Below, in pieces: positions 49,599-62,464 of a stretch of 64,000 nucleotides of DNA. The notes under the pieces were generated by a model. It was not told the origin of the DNA, searched no databases, and saw only the letters and a list, made by a program, of their open reading frames with translations. Numbering within the stretch: the first letter of the stretch is position 1; the number at the start of each line of letters is the position of its first letter. The stretch comes from Siderastrea siderea (lineage: Eukaryota > Cnidaria > Anthozoa > Scleractinia > Rhizangiidae): NCBI GenBank assembly GCA_964030785.1, contig OZ034978.1, forward strand, positions 14,932,453-14,996,452. The letters run 5' to 3'. The position numbers were made by a program, and so were the translations under genes.

Positions 49599-52500
49599 AA
49601 CTACAAGTTCTTCCTTGAACAACACACACTTCGTCTACAGCAACAATACCGGTTAGATCTGAGGTTTTGATTCCTTCGATGTAAATCTGGAACAACAAAT
49701 ACTGGTTTTTCAGGGTCGGTTTTGCATCAACTGATCAACTGATTAGGGTCTCAAGGTGGTTTAAAACTCTAGGTCTCTGGACCAAAAAGTCCAGGGCTCC
49801 AAGGCTCCAAGACAAAACTGACTGGGGTTCCAGGGCTCAATTTAGCCAGAATCAGCATATTTGCAAAGGATTTAAGTGGAGAAAGCCGTCGGGTTTCGGG
49901 CTTAATGTCAAACGTTACGGGGCTCCAGTGCCCCAAAGTCACCCCTTTGGAACCCCAACTGATCGAAAGGAGATACTGATCTGACGATCTACGGATCAAA
50001 CGACTTAACGATCCAACGATGTACCCAACTAACGGTCTACCGTTCCGACGATCTGTCGCCCTACTGATCTAGCCATCTTACTACGACTACATTTAGTAAA
50101 ATGAGGTTAATTCACATACGCATAGTAATTACAAGTCATGACGTTATTTGTAGGTTCTTACACCAAGGAGGTACCCAACTGTTGGTCGAAAACGAGTCCA
50201 TTAAAATGTGAACTGACTCTCCAAAGCCATTTTCCAGACACCACGATGGCTTAAATCACCGTCCCTCTGATCAAAAGTTTAAATTGCTTTCTTCTGGATC
50301 ACCACGAATTTATACATATTTACAAACAAACCTAAAAATAACAAACCTTGTACGGTTTATCCACTCCTGAAATTGATTTTTCCATCTTGTTCCACGCGTT
50401 ACCCTGTGGACCCACTTTTTCCCAGATCAGCACATAAGGGTTCCTTCTCTTTGATTCTGCCTCGTTTATAAACACTCTCAGATATCCGCCATTACTCATG
50501 TGATAGCAGAACCGCAGACAGCAAGGCCCACTAAAGAAACCGCTGGACAGTACACCACTGCTCATGTACTCAGCTCGGGATGACGGCTTTTTGAAGAAGA
50601 TAAATCGTCCTTTATTTAAATAAAAAAGTTTATAAAGACAGTGGTAGAGGTTCTAATCTTCTTCTTGCAAATCGATCGGAGACCACAGTTTGGCTATTTA
50701 CGTAGATCCTGTAAACTGATTTTGGAGATTTTAGATGGATCGTGCTGTCTCGACAGGGGCTCCTGAGGATGGTTTGAGACTCGTGTGAAATTTGTCGAGA
50801 TGCATTATCTAATATTAAATCTATCAATCTAGCTAGGTTATTTTATTTTATTTTATTTAAAAAATGTCTGGCTTTCACACTGGTAACACCACACACAGGT
50901 TATTAGCGAACAACTAATGTTTTGCCTTTGGAGAAATTTGAAGGCCAATACGCTGCGAAGTAAACGTTTTGTCCAGAATAGTGCAAACTACCAGCAAAGA
51001 TTACCGAATAAATCTGAAGAGAATTCCGCGCTTGTTAGATATCAGGTGAAAATAAACAACTTGGCCCTAATTCCACTTCCTTCTGGAACTTATAGCTACC
51101 CAAGATTAGAGCGGCATCTTTCTTCTCGTTCAGGGATAATTATGCCGTATAAAAAAGGACATACCATGTAAACTAAGGATACAGAATTAAAAGAACTCTG
51201 GCTATATTAAATCAATGTGCTGATTAGCTGGTTTCTTACTGTAGCGTTGCTCATTTATTGCTCCTATCTTCCAGTCAAATTGGTCTTCCACTTTATTTTT
51301 CCAGTTTTTCCAGTTACAAAATCCTCTTTCAAAGCTGCAGTCTCCTGTATTCATATATAGTAGAAGCCCATTAAATGACAATCATAATCGTATCTGATTT
51401 TTGTTATTTTTAAAAGAATTATAAACAGAAAAAGAATGTCCTGGCGTTAATTATATACAATTCAGCAATTGTATGTCTAGCACTTTCACTATTTCTTACC
51501 TGAAACTATTCTGACTACTTGCTTTTGGGGCGCTGGTAAGGCTTCTAGGAAACAATGACAAAAAATACCCATTACTGGTGAGGATTAAAATCCCACATAT
51601 TAAAAAACGAACAAACAAACAAATAAGCTTGGAAAAGAAAAACACAAAATGGCGAAACGATACAATATTAGCTTTATAGCTGAGAACTTCAATGGCCCAT
51701 TTTACAGTTTTATGCTGAGTGCCCTTGCCTTTAAGCTTGATTGTTAGCTCTCGGACAAAGGACAAACAGGTTCAACATTTCCACTCAATACTGATGGTTC
51801 ATCATGTTAAACCAGTTTGGCGACCCTGTAGAATGATGTTAAATGATGCTGTTTCAACTTTTCTTTTGCTCACAGGTGTGAACGGGCCTTGTTTGGTTAA
51901 CCCATTTAACATTATCAAACAATGAAGTATTCAACAATGTTGTATGATGTTGTATCAGTTTCGCCGAGGCCTTAGCGAGGCTGGAGTTACAAAAATGGCT
52001 GTTTTTCATATGTAAATTATGATAAGCCGAAACTTGTTATCATAAGAAAAACATGAAGGCAAACAAATTGAGAAAAACTTGATTTCCTTGAAAAAAGCAG
52101 GAAGGTATTAAAAAACTCAATTCTACCCTCGCTCTACACCAAGGCAAGGTCGCTTAGCACACAACTGTTATCCTGTTCCAGGCGTTCAGATGGGGGCGCG
52201 CGAATGGAATATATTCACTTCTCGTTTGTTTCTCTGCTTTCGATATTTTTCTTTCGAACGCCACCATCTGAACCCCTGGAACAGCCTACACAACTGCAAA
52301 ATGTCCTGTTCGGCAAAAATGATAGTGCACTTACTTACGTAGTCTTTGCAGTTATACAACGTGTTGATTTTTCTTAAGTCCACATCAGAAAATCCTTTCC
52401 GCTGACCAATTTGCACACCTCCAGGCATTAACTTAACGATCGTTGGTATCTTACGATCGAGGCTAAAGAAAAAATACCCGTAGTGCATCACGGATCCATA

Positions 52501-55122
52501 GTCGTAAGGCTCTCCAGTGACATACCCATTCAATATTTGGTACTCCACTTTCGCTTCTAGGACCAAAAGGTAAGCATATATTAACTTGTAATACTGACGA
52601 GTATGCTGAAGCATTCTCTATCGTTGACCACATTTATACCAGTATGGTCCAGAATAAGAAATGTCATCATCTGTAAAACTCTCACCCCTCCCCCAAACCC
52701 CGATTGTTCACTAAGGCAATAGGATAGTTTGCACTAGGGCAAGCAATTAATAGCTTGCATTTTCTTCCACGCGGAGGCTAGAAATAAACCAAAACCTCGA
52801 TAACTGGAAACATCAGTCAAAACTAGAAAATATTGAGTTATCGGGTTTGATTTATAGTAAAGGAGTGAACTAGCAGGGAAGAATTATTTGACTAGAATTT
52901 CAGTTCACGTTGATCATTATATACAAGTTATCGAGATTCTAGTACAATAATCTTATTTGTTTATGGTACAAAAACCGTAGATAAGCACTAGTTTGAAAAT
53001 GAACATAACAAATGTTCACCAAATTTTCACAAATACTTTTCATGGTTCTGAAAATGAACATGAAAATGAACATAACAAAGTTAAGATCCCCCATCTCAGG
53101 GCGGAAGACACTGTGTTTTTACTTGGCCTATTAACTGGTATTAACATTACTTCCTAATCAGTCAATATCTACACCTTTTTAACCGATTGCACTTACTTGG
53201 CTTGATGTTATTAAAGTTTATTCTGATAAACTGGTCCCTATCTGCACGGCAATGCTCGTGCATCATGCCAAGAGAGTGTAACAGCTCGTGAATGACCACG
53301 CCCTTTCTGCAGCATCCTTTCCCCAAGGACAGCGGCTGTTTACCACCAGATCTTCCGGTCCAGGATGTGCATCTAGCACAAAACGATATTCAACATTTAG
53401 AACGGTTTTCCTTTAAAATCGTAACAACGTGCAAGCTCAAAACTGGCGAAAAATTCAAAAATCCACTTGCAAAATAAAATAAAAAGACAGAAAAACAAAC
53501 TCCATTGAGTACTTCACAAAGTATATCATAGCTAGCATTTCTAAGAGCTGCAAGTTTAACACAAACCGTACAGTTTCAAAAGTTAAAATCACCTTGTGCA
53601 CGGTTGTATTCATGCTGAATTCCTGTTTTTAAAACTTTTTTTGGCTGATTATGTAAACAACGCCTAGCTTAGAAGGTGGTTTAAGGCAACTAATGAACCT
53701 CTACATCTTTTTCAGGTGGGGAGTTGCAAGGAGATCAACACAATGTTCTAACAGTCCATGCTGTAGAGCGGTTTTCAATTGAGTGTCGAAAGCAATTCAC
53801 GGTTTGCTTTGGTCTTGCTTTACTTCGCTCTGTGAGTGGTTAAAAAATCTCGCGCCACTTTCACGACCAATCAGAAGTAAAACTCAAACCAATCGCCACT
53901 TGCTCGCACGCGTTTTCCCGCGCTTGGAGCCGGTTACATGTATTTTCTTCGAGTTCTGATTGGTTCATTGTGTAATTTGTGTTTGTTGTGATTGGCTGGT
54001 GTAATTACTTTGGTTTTGGTTTTACGACACTCAATTGAAAACCGCTCTATGCCTCAATCCTTTGTAAGTATATGTATTTGGGCTGGCCACATTGAACCGA
54101 TCCACTGTGTTCAACTTACCCCTTTCCACGATGAACCCAAATGTAATCTTTCTCGTTAGTATGTTTTACGAATCGTATGCATGTGTTCTTCTCAAACTCG
54201 GTTAGGGCAGCCTGGAAAGCTTTTCTTCCAGTCACTCCTTAAAGAGGATATAGATATAACAAAACAGACAGTTATCTGGATCCATGGAAATTTTTAAGCA
54301 GCACCAACGTTTAGTGCCTTTTTCAAGAGACATACTGCCACGGGATAAGGTCTATTATAGAACATTTGAAAAAGACTATCAGGGAGTGCCTAAAGTTTGC
54401 GCTTGTTACTGAAATTATGTCTGAGTACGGGCTTTTTTTAAATAAGCACTTCCATTCAGTTTTCTAAGTTTGTCAACAATCTTGAAACTTAAAGATCACA
54501 ATATTTAGACCTTTTCATGAGAAAAGGGTTATCACAACATTTTAACAAGTTTGTTGTCTTCGGAAGATATAGTTGATTGAATAACTGATCAATCCAAAAT
54601 TACGTCTGTCAGATACAAGTCATGTATCTGTTTTAGCAGATTCCCAAAAAGCTGGGTCTGTTCCCTGCGTTAAATTATTCCTAGCGGTCTAAACCTTACC
54701 AACTGATTTGTCCAGCATATAGGGAATGGATTTTGGATCGGGCCACCAGTAACGTCTTCGAGGGATAAAGTTTCGTTTCTGTCTGTTTCTAGTGGATTTC
54801 GTTTTAGTGATTTTATTTGTTCCATCAATTTGTAAAGTATGTCGTTGAAAGGCGAAAGCCGTCGCACTCTTTTCTGAAAATAAAATGAAATTCCATCACA
54901 ATCATTTTTTCTCTTTTTATTACTGAAAGTTGATACGAAAAAATAATGATTACCAAATTATTTCAACGGCTTACCATATTCAGTAGAAAAGGTGGCTTCA
55001 GTACCCTCATTATCTTCTAATGTCATGTTCGCATCAGCATCCGTATAAAGTTTCGATTTACACGAAAACAGCACTAAGACTGCCACGACGAGATAAAAAA
55101 AGTAAATTTCATTCCTGAGCAT
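49599..55122 (-). CDS. Secreted astacin metalloprotease with MAM domain (3' end not found)
   Basis: Minus-strand exons 55122-54975, 54873-54700, 54237-54120, 53372-53197, 52556-52335, 51344-51240, 50573-50347, 49686-49599 join in frame to 419 codons. Order: hydrophobic signal (FFYLVVAVLVLFS); short propeptide ending RNRQKR|N84; astacin domain 84-275 with YWWPDPKSIPY, zinc motif HELLHSLGMMHEHCR (ligands H175, H179, H185; base E176), Met-turn SVMHY (M229, Y231) and KINTLYNC; then a MAM domain from about C282, with CSFERGFCNW, CCLRFCYHM and a VAVDEVCV end. Such proteins are secreted or membrane zinc endopeptidases; Hydra HMP2 and meprins share this order. Oddities are Cys instead of the usual Ser after HEH, and no FxGD switch in the propeptide. 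The exon 5 donor is ambiguous (52339 or 52335); only 52335 fits the next phase. The exon 7 acceptor is weak. The last exon ends at an open donor, so a C-terminus is missing. Confidence 0.8.
53764..54049. mobile_element. 282-bp MITE with TA target duplication in astacin intron 3
   Basis: The perfect inverted ends GAGCGGTTTTCAATTGAGTG and complement, 23 bp or more, are flanked by TA on both sides (53764-53765 and 54048-54049), as in Tc1/mariner-type elements. It lies in the intron between exons starting at 54237 and 53372 and leaves splice sites intact. Confidence 0.85.
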
Positions 55123-55572
55123 AACGTTGAGTTTTTGTTACCCTTTGTCGTGGAGATTTTGAGACGTTTTTCTTCCAGATACGTTCGTCGCAAGTGAACG
55201 TCGAATATTTGTCGTTACGTTGTTGCATCACTAATCGTATTAATGGAAATTCCAAGTTCCGCGCGCCATCGAATTCGCGTTAACTTTTGCTCCTAGCGGA
55301 ATATAAGTCACATATTGCGTAGCAAAGCCGAATTATTTCGTGTTTCTTTTCTTCAAAGCGGTAAAATACATTATTTGGGCCTGGAACGAACCTGGACGTT
55401 CTGGCGAATCAGGTTTTGATTTGCTGACCAATCAGATGCTTAGATGTTCAGCTGTTGTGACCAATCAGATTTTGCTAAGTAACTAAGCGCCAGCACACTG
55501 TCAAGAGTCATTTCGTCAGACCGAATTTCTTGGGTGCTGACACTGTACTGTATAGGTACTAATTCGAACGTT

Positions 55573-56275
55573 TTAGGGACTGTTCATTTTTTATGAGGTA
55601 GGGGGGGGGGGGAGCTGGTGGGATTTGATGGGTAGTACCTGTAGAATATAATGACCCCCCCTCTACGTTAGAAATTTTTTACCTGGCCCCCCCTTGTAGT
55701 CCTAAATATTTGAGATGACCCCCCCCCCCCAAAAAAAAAAGTGAAAACAAGAAAAAGTGATAAAGTAAATCTAAAACTTATGAAGCTTAAATTAAACAGT
55801 CAATCAGTTAACACTCAAGTCCTGCAGAAGTAAATGCTTATTCTGAAGTACATAAACAGACAATTCATGCCGGTTGAAAGCATTATTTTGGACACTGTTA
55901 TTAGCTGTTTAAGAATCAGATCAGCAGAGGCCAAAAAAGAGTTGACATTCCCTTGGCTGTATTTTGTAATGAAACAGTTGGTGGAGTAGAGTTGCTGTTG
56001 GGTGTATAATAAAGTAGGGGGGTCCGGGGGCATTCTCCCCCGGGGAAAATTTGAATTTTCAGAACCTTAGAAACGCTATTTTTGGCCTTCTGGCACTGAT
56101 GTTTGCATTATTAGGGATGCTGTCACTAATAAACTTAAAGGCATTTTTTTTGGTGACCCTCCCTTTACACACCATATTTTTTCGGCTGGCCCGCCCTTTG
56201 AAGCCAAATTTTTTCACATGGCCCCCCTCAAATCCCACCAGCCCCCCTACCTCATAAAAAATGAACGATCCCTTA
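55573..56275. mobile_element. Harbinger-type MITE upstream of the astacin gene
   Basis: The 697-bp body (55576-56272) has ends GGGACTGTTCATTTTTTATG and the complement of GGGATCGTTCATTTTTTATG, flanked by TTA on both sides (55573-55575, 56273-56275). TTA duplications and GGG-starting ends are typical of PIF/Harbinger. It contains several runs of G or C of 9-12 bases. It ends about 450 bp upstream of the astacin start codon, so it may lie in or near the promoter. Confidence 0.8.
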
Positions 56276-59117
56276 CGTGAGTTTCAATTATCACGGAATA
56301 TAGCGTTTCTTTCAGGTCTCTCGCAGCTGTTTGGTCATTTTGCTAAAATATTATGTCTAATTAACCGCTTGGCAGGCAGAATTCTTCAACAATTATTCGC
56401 AACTTGCTACTTGCACCCAAAGATAAACTACAAAACTATCCATACTGTTTGTTTTTTGTGATATCGATGAACGAGTGCATGCATGGGGTCTCTGAGGGTG
56501 TATCTATAGGCGAGCGTTTTTCAACTGTAACAAAATACACAAAGCTAGGGGGAGGTACCCACTGAAAAATACCCAAAGAACCTTAAAAATCTTTAGAACG
56601 AAAGGTCGGGGAAATCTTGATGTTTCGTTAAGCGTGACGCCGGCTGTGACGAAATTGTCTTAATTTGTAACCTTAAGATCCAATTATAATAATAAGTATT
56701 AGAGTAGTCAGACTAGTTGCAAGCTGCTCTCTCTTTTAACGCGTAATATCAAATTTGGATAAAAAGACAATTTTTGAATTTTACCAAATTATGATCAGAT
56801 TCGTTTAAATGAAGCCGGATAATGGTAGGAGGTTTAAGATTAGATTGTTACGAAACAATTGTGGTTCCGTGACGGCCTTAAAATCCATGTTAGATTAAAG
56901 GTCACAGCTATGGCCGAAAGCATAGCAAAGATACTTACAAGGCACTCAGTGACCTTCAACGAAAGAAAACGAACATCCAGCCATTGATATTATCAACAAA
57001 AGATAAACGACTGCGCTCATTATTTTGCTCAACTTTTTTTCGTAAAGGAATTAATTGTAGGCACTCGAACCACCCCATTTTCTTTCGTCTGTTTGAATGA
57101 TGGGAAACAAATGACCATTAGAAACGCCTTATCGTGATATCAATTAACAGCTATACTCGTTACCTCTAGAGATAAGTGTAACGGGCCTGGCGTAGGTCAC
57201 AGTGTTTGAAATCTGATTTTCTCACGTACAGACCGGTTTAAGATCGATTGCAACTCACAATGGATTGAAATGAACTGAAGACGAAAACACATGAAACTGA
57301 AAACTGTAGACATGGTTAGTCCTGTCGTCTAAGGACTACATTGCATGAATCGGTTTGTGATGATCAAAAATTTGATTTCTACTAACAAGTTGACTAGGAG
57401 AGTAAATCACCATTTTAGTTAAACTCTCGTTTGCAATGCTTGAAAATTCCCTTACTTTTTCGCGATATAGCTATCGGTTTCTTCATTACATATTAAGCTA
57501 AAAGTTCTGTTTAGATTTAAAAACAGTTACCCTGTCTTAAAATGATTCCCTTTCATTTACGTTAATGCCGCCCCTTTTCGCTTAAATGATAGAGACAAAG
57601 AATCGCACTTAATTTCTACTAATGACAGGAATTTTGCTTAAACCGAAAACATGAAAATACAGCAATTACGGCCAGAGTATTTAAGGATTTTATACTCAAC
57701 AAGGTTCCATTCAGTCTTTTAAGCTATGATTTTCGCATGAACATCGCCTTTATCTTGCATTTGGGCAAATAAGACGTTTCAAAATAGATCGCTTTTAATG
57801 TGAAGAAATAAAAAATATTCGTGAAACTCTTGGCTTGCGTTTCATGTAACAATGAATTCATCTGGACGTGTAGGTATGCCAAAACACGATTTCGTTACAC
57901 AAAACAAAGTTCACGAATCCATGTTTGGATTATTTTCTTGTGATGTCCTGTCAGTTGTCCTTATTTGGTGCATTCACATGAGCTAACAAAATGTAAGCTG
58001 ATTACAATTTTTCTTTCCTTGTTTATCCTCTGACCATCCTGTTTTGTGGTGAAAAGAGCGACCGGAGCGGGAAATGGGACAATTTTAAGCACGCAAAGAC
58101 TGGAAACTTTTAAGGTCTACCAGCCACAATAAAAAATCTACTCTTGGTTTTCTTTTGGTTCACAGTTAACTATTGTTCAAATAGAGTAAACTGAACCGAT
58201 GGCACTGAGTTTGTAGATCACAAATATAATATTTCTTGAAAGGAAATATTGTATTTTTTGTGGAATAAAATCTCCCAAATGACAGAAACCAAAATATTTT
58301 CCGGATGCCGCGAATGACGTAGAAAAAAGGCGACATTCACCAAACGTTATTTATCAAAATCCCTTCTTTAGTAAACAAGCAGGCAATTCTTATCAGTCAA
58401 TGGGTAATGGCATTTCCATTGTTTTAACACCTAAATGAAGAGCTCCAAATAAATTCAAGGATCGTGAGTGTAGTGAAACATAAATTTAAAGTAGATTTGT
58501 GATCAAAATAAACAAAGATGAACATTAACTCTCTGCGCATTTGAAAGATGGTTTCGTCGTGACTAGTCTATGAGCAGAGGAAATAGCCATGACAGCTTGA
58601 TGAGGCATGAAGGCGAATTTGATCATGATCAACATGGATCTTCTCCTTAAATTGTAGAAAAAAAAAGCAAAAGCGTTTTTCAAGATAAAATATAGATTTT
58701 ACACCATGAACCTTTTAGATATCGTTCATTTTATTTACTTTTTTCACATTTTTTTGGGGGGGGGGAGAAGGGGGGGGGACTGCGAAACAAAAAATTACCA
58801 ATTATTGTATATTTGGCTTTGAAAGGAACGAATTCTAGTTCAATGATTGTTACACGATACTGGGCCTTTTAAAGGGTTAATGGGTCACGAACATTGCATC
58901 CTTCCCATCATTACATGTTTTATTTCTGTTAATAATCTTTACCCATCCACTTAGACTCGCCCTCCTGCATTCCAGGGATGCTTGAAAAACCCCACGGAAT
59001 AACATAACCAGTCGCTCACTCGACCCAACCACACAGCTGACAATAGGGGTGCCTCCTAAGAATCTCTCTTCTTTCTAGCTTCTTTTCGCAGCGTTCTTTA
59101 CCACAAACAGATTCAAA
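56276..59117. other. Upstream region of the tropomyosin-like gene
   Basis: No exon could be supported on either strand over 2.8 kb. It should contain the promoter and 5' UTR of the tropomyosin-like gene. A 3' splice site 'cttcttttcgcag' ends at 59091, 26 bp before the ATG, which suggests an upstream untranslated exon. A G-rich run lies at 58756-58779. Confidence 0.5.
57959..57968. promoter_or_regulatory. CArG box (possible SRF site)
   Basis: CCTTATTTGG matches CC(A/T)6GG exactly. It is about 1.15 kb upstream of the tropomyosin-like start. SRF sites drive muscle and actin-cytoskeleton genes in animals, so the place is sensible. In AT-rich DNA several matches are expected by chance in a window of this size. 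Confidence 0.3.
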
Positions 59118-62100
59118 ATGTCGAGCGAAACGTTACTCAAGGTCCGTGAAAAGATGCAAAGAATTAAAGACAAAATCGATGACGCGGAGGAGCGTGAACA
59201 CAACGCGAAAGAAGCTCTTAAAGAAGTGGAAGCTCAAGCATACCAGTACGAATCAGACATCGATTCCATGAAAAAGAGAATCGAGCTCCTGAAAAAGGAA
59301 TTAGATGAGAAGAACGTGGTGTTGGACGAGAGAAAGCTGAAGAGCGAACAACTGGAAGAAAAATACGAGCAGGAGAGTGAAGTCGTGCGTGAGCTGGAAA
59401 GCGTAGAAATCGACGAGGATGAGAGATTTCACGAGATAGAATCCGACCTGGCAGAAACGACAAAGAGGGCAGACGAGATGGAGAATCAAACTACGGAACT
59501 TAGACAAAAAATGGGACAGCTAGAAAACGAAATACAAAAGGTATGTTAGCATTTTTTAAATCTCCTTTCCAAGTTGTTTATGATTATAATCCCTACTTGC
59601 CGATATTAGGTTACCAAAAAGCTCTGTCTTCTTACAACACGCATACACCTATGAAAATATTTTTCACGCATTTAATTTGCAGTCAGTTCAAAATTGAGCG
59701 ATGGCCAATTAACAGCGCTAAAGAACCACGTAGTTGAGACTTTCATTTTCTTATCGCAAGAACCAATTGGCCAGCTAATCAATGCTCGTGAAAGCTCATA
59801 AAATATTTGGATAGGACATCTGTTGTAATGGACACTCAAAGACGAGACAAATGCGGCTCTCCCTGATCATTGATTGTTATCACTATAATAGCTTTACCTT
59901 TCCATACGCCTTTATTTTCGGGGCTTTAAATAATACATAAAGAAATAGCTAGTACAAGTTAGCAACACGTTAGGTAAAAGTACGCGAATCAGTAATCATG
60001 TGCTTTGTGCATGGGTTGGCGTAATAACGGGGCTAAGAAAAGCTGTTGATTGTCTTTTCAACTTGGGAGGAAACTCAAAGCATCTTGTATGCGTCTTTTA
60101 TCCAAAGGTCCCAAAGGCAATTATAAAATTCCTGGTTTTGATGTTCCGTCGAAATGAAAGCATCTATTTCCAGCACACCGAGTAAACCTTTGTGTTAAGA
60201 TTGTCTTATTATTTGACTAAGGGGAAGGGGGGGGGGGGGGTGGCTGCACTTTTTCTTACCTCCTTATTCTGGAAAACGCCGCCGTGTTCTTGTTGAATTA
60301 ACACGGTTTGTTTTGACTACAGACCAGTAGAGCGATAAGAGTGGTCTAAACCTTCGTTGAACTAGACTACATAATTTCATTTTTACACTCTTACAAGAAA
60401 ACAGAAGGAAAGCACAGTGAAATGTTAAATGACTCCTCCCCCCCCCCCAACTTCTCTTTACCTGGAGATTGTTTTTGAAGTGGCGTGACACCGTTGTAGG
60501 GAGAAATGCGAAACGAAATTCAACAATTAACCCTTTGATCTATAACGGGGCAGTTTTATTCCTCGCTTCAGTCTTTGTTGAATGGCAAATTTAGGTAGAC
60601 AGGTCATAACAATATTAAAGGCCTGTTAAACTTAAAAACAAAGGCGACATCTTCGCTTTAATAATAAGAACTGACGTGAAGAGAACTTGACATGCCTACT
60701 AGGTGGTTTTGACTTGCATCGTTGCGAACTAGCAGTTGTACTAGATTATTGTTTCCACCTCAACTTCCTCCGGGGGTGGGGAGGGAGGAGTTCTTTTTAC
60801 AAATATGAGCTAGGAAGGTATACGAGGCAGCATGAGGCATGGTTTTTGAGCTGTTTTCGGTCGCGACTTTGCAAAATGTTTTGTCCCCTAAACTGGAATA
60901 GGGTATTGCTTGTACCTCTTGGAATAAAAAGGGAAAAAAGTTAGTTGTGACGTGGGATTAGGGAATTTATTTCTGTGTTAAATCAGGGCGCATAGGGTTT
61001 CTCTGTGCTCTGCAATTCTAGGCGGCACACCCTCAGCTTTCCAAAATACACTGAATTCATAACTGTCAAACTAAGCACAAGGTAATCCATTCAAAGCAGT
61101 GCAATAAGATTAGATTACAGAGATAGCCAAGCAAACATATAGTTATAATCTCATCTTTTTCGTTGTGACAAAGCTGTGTGTGATCCAGTTATTCAGATAT
61201 AGCGTTCCAAAAATAGAAATAGATTAGCGGCGTTCTAGGAGAATTCTAAGCAAAAATGCGCTTTTCTCACCTTGACTCGAACTTCTCAATTTGTGTTCGG
61301 TCTATTGATCCAGAGCATCTAATCCCTGACAGTCTAACTCTTTGCCCAGGTGGCATCTTGCAAATTCCATAGGGCGATCGGGATTCTTGTGATTGACTTG
61401 CGTTTATGTGCAAAATGACATAATGAAAAAGGGGTATTTGGCTCGTTTTAACAATGTGGTGAAACATATTCGTCACCCCTTTCATTTACCCCTTTACCTT
61501 ACTTGGCACGCCAGATAATGCAAACGATGGCCTTTCTCAGATTTTAAATCCAATCTTGTCCCAGGGTCTACTCTCTACTGAAAATGACAGCAAGAGAACC
61601 ATAGCAAGTCACGCAATCTCTAAAACAATAGTCAGTAGCCAGTAGCGAACCTTCCACCTTGTTGAATTAATTAAAATCTCTAATATTTTTGGAGACACGT
61701 GCTCTGCTTTGTGCCAGGTTCTTCTCTCGTAGCCATTTTGAGTAAAGAAAAGTCCTGGGGCCGAGGTGGATTGAAATCTCGGTAGAAAAAAGCCCGAACC
61801 TGGGTGAAAACTGCTAAACTCGATATCGCAGACAAATGAAAGCAGTGTTACCAGGATGAGTCAAATTTGCCTATTGCTTGGTAAAATAACTGTGGTGTAA
61901 ATTATAATTTTTGTGTTTCTTTTTTTGTGATATCAGGCAGCTGAACGAGAAAGCACCGCTGAGGAGAAAGTCAAGGTATTAACCGAACGCGTCAACCAAG
62001 CTGGGGAGAACCTACGAGACCTCGAGGCGAAAGACGAAGACGCGAGCGAACGGGAGCAGGTTAACGAAGAAAAGGTGAGCTTCCTCCAGGTTCAGGTAAA

Positions 62101-62464
62101 GGAAATACTGGCCACTGCAGAGGACCAGGAGAGAAAAATACCACAGCTGGAACGAACGATAGATCAGATGAACACAGAAATAGACGACTGGAATGCAAAG
62201 GTAGAGGAAGTTAAAAAGGAAATGGATGATATGGAGGCGCTGGTCGGGGAATCGATCAGCGATGATGACGATGACTTCGTGGCGAAGAAGAAGCCAGAGC
62301 CGAAGGCGGCACCTGTAAAAGAAACAAGACGAGGAGAAGTAGAAGATGAGGACGCACCAGAGGATGGAGGAAAAGAAGAAGAAGACGACGAACGGAAAGA
62401 AATCGATGAAAAAGACGACAGAGAGCGTTACGAAGACGATGACGAGGATGAAGACGAGGACTGA
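59118..62464 (+). CDS. Tropomyosin-like coiled-coil protein with acidic tail
   Basis: Two exons, 59118-59540 and 61937-62464, join in phase 0 at CAAAAG|gtatgt and tatcag|GCAGCT to give 316 aa. Residues 1 to about 243 are a near-continuous heptad-repeat coiled coil rich in Glu and Lys, without Pro or Cys apart from one Pro near residue 210. They resemble tropomyosin (for example SDIDSMKKRIELLKKELDE), which in animals is about 284 aa and binds along actin. Residues 244-316 are a disordered, very acidic tail (SDDDDDF, then EVEDED and a DDDEDEDED end) that ordinary tropomyosins lack. The start fits: CAAAATG context, AG splice site 26 bp upstream, no in-frame ATG before it. Inside exon 2, 'AAAAG|GTGAGC' (about 62074) resembles a donor and 15 bases later there is an AG; the segment is in frame and too short for an intron. 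A divergent cnidarian tropomyosin is the best call; another coiled-coil family is possible. Confidence 0.7.

Noticed and set aside
54670..54867. 65-codon ORF starting MRRLSPFNDILYKL on minus strand
   Set aside because: It is the wrong frame of astacin exon 2. The phase-1 frame gives YWWPDPKSIPY, which is the true astacin sequence.
62074..62088. 15-base mini-intron in exon 2 of the tropomyosin-like gene
   Set aside because: The ends look like a donor and acceptor, but 15 bases is below any known spliceosomal intron and the frame stays open and coiled-coil-compatible.
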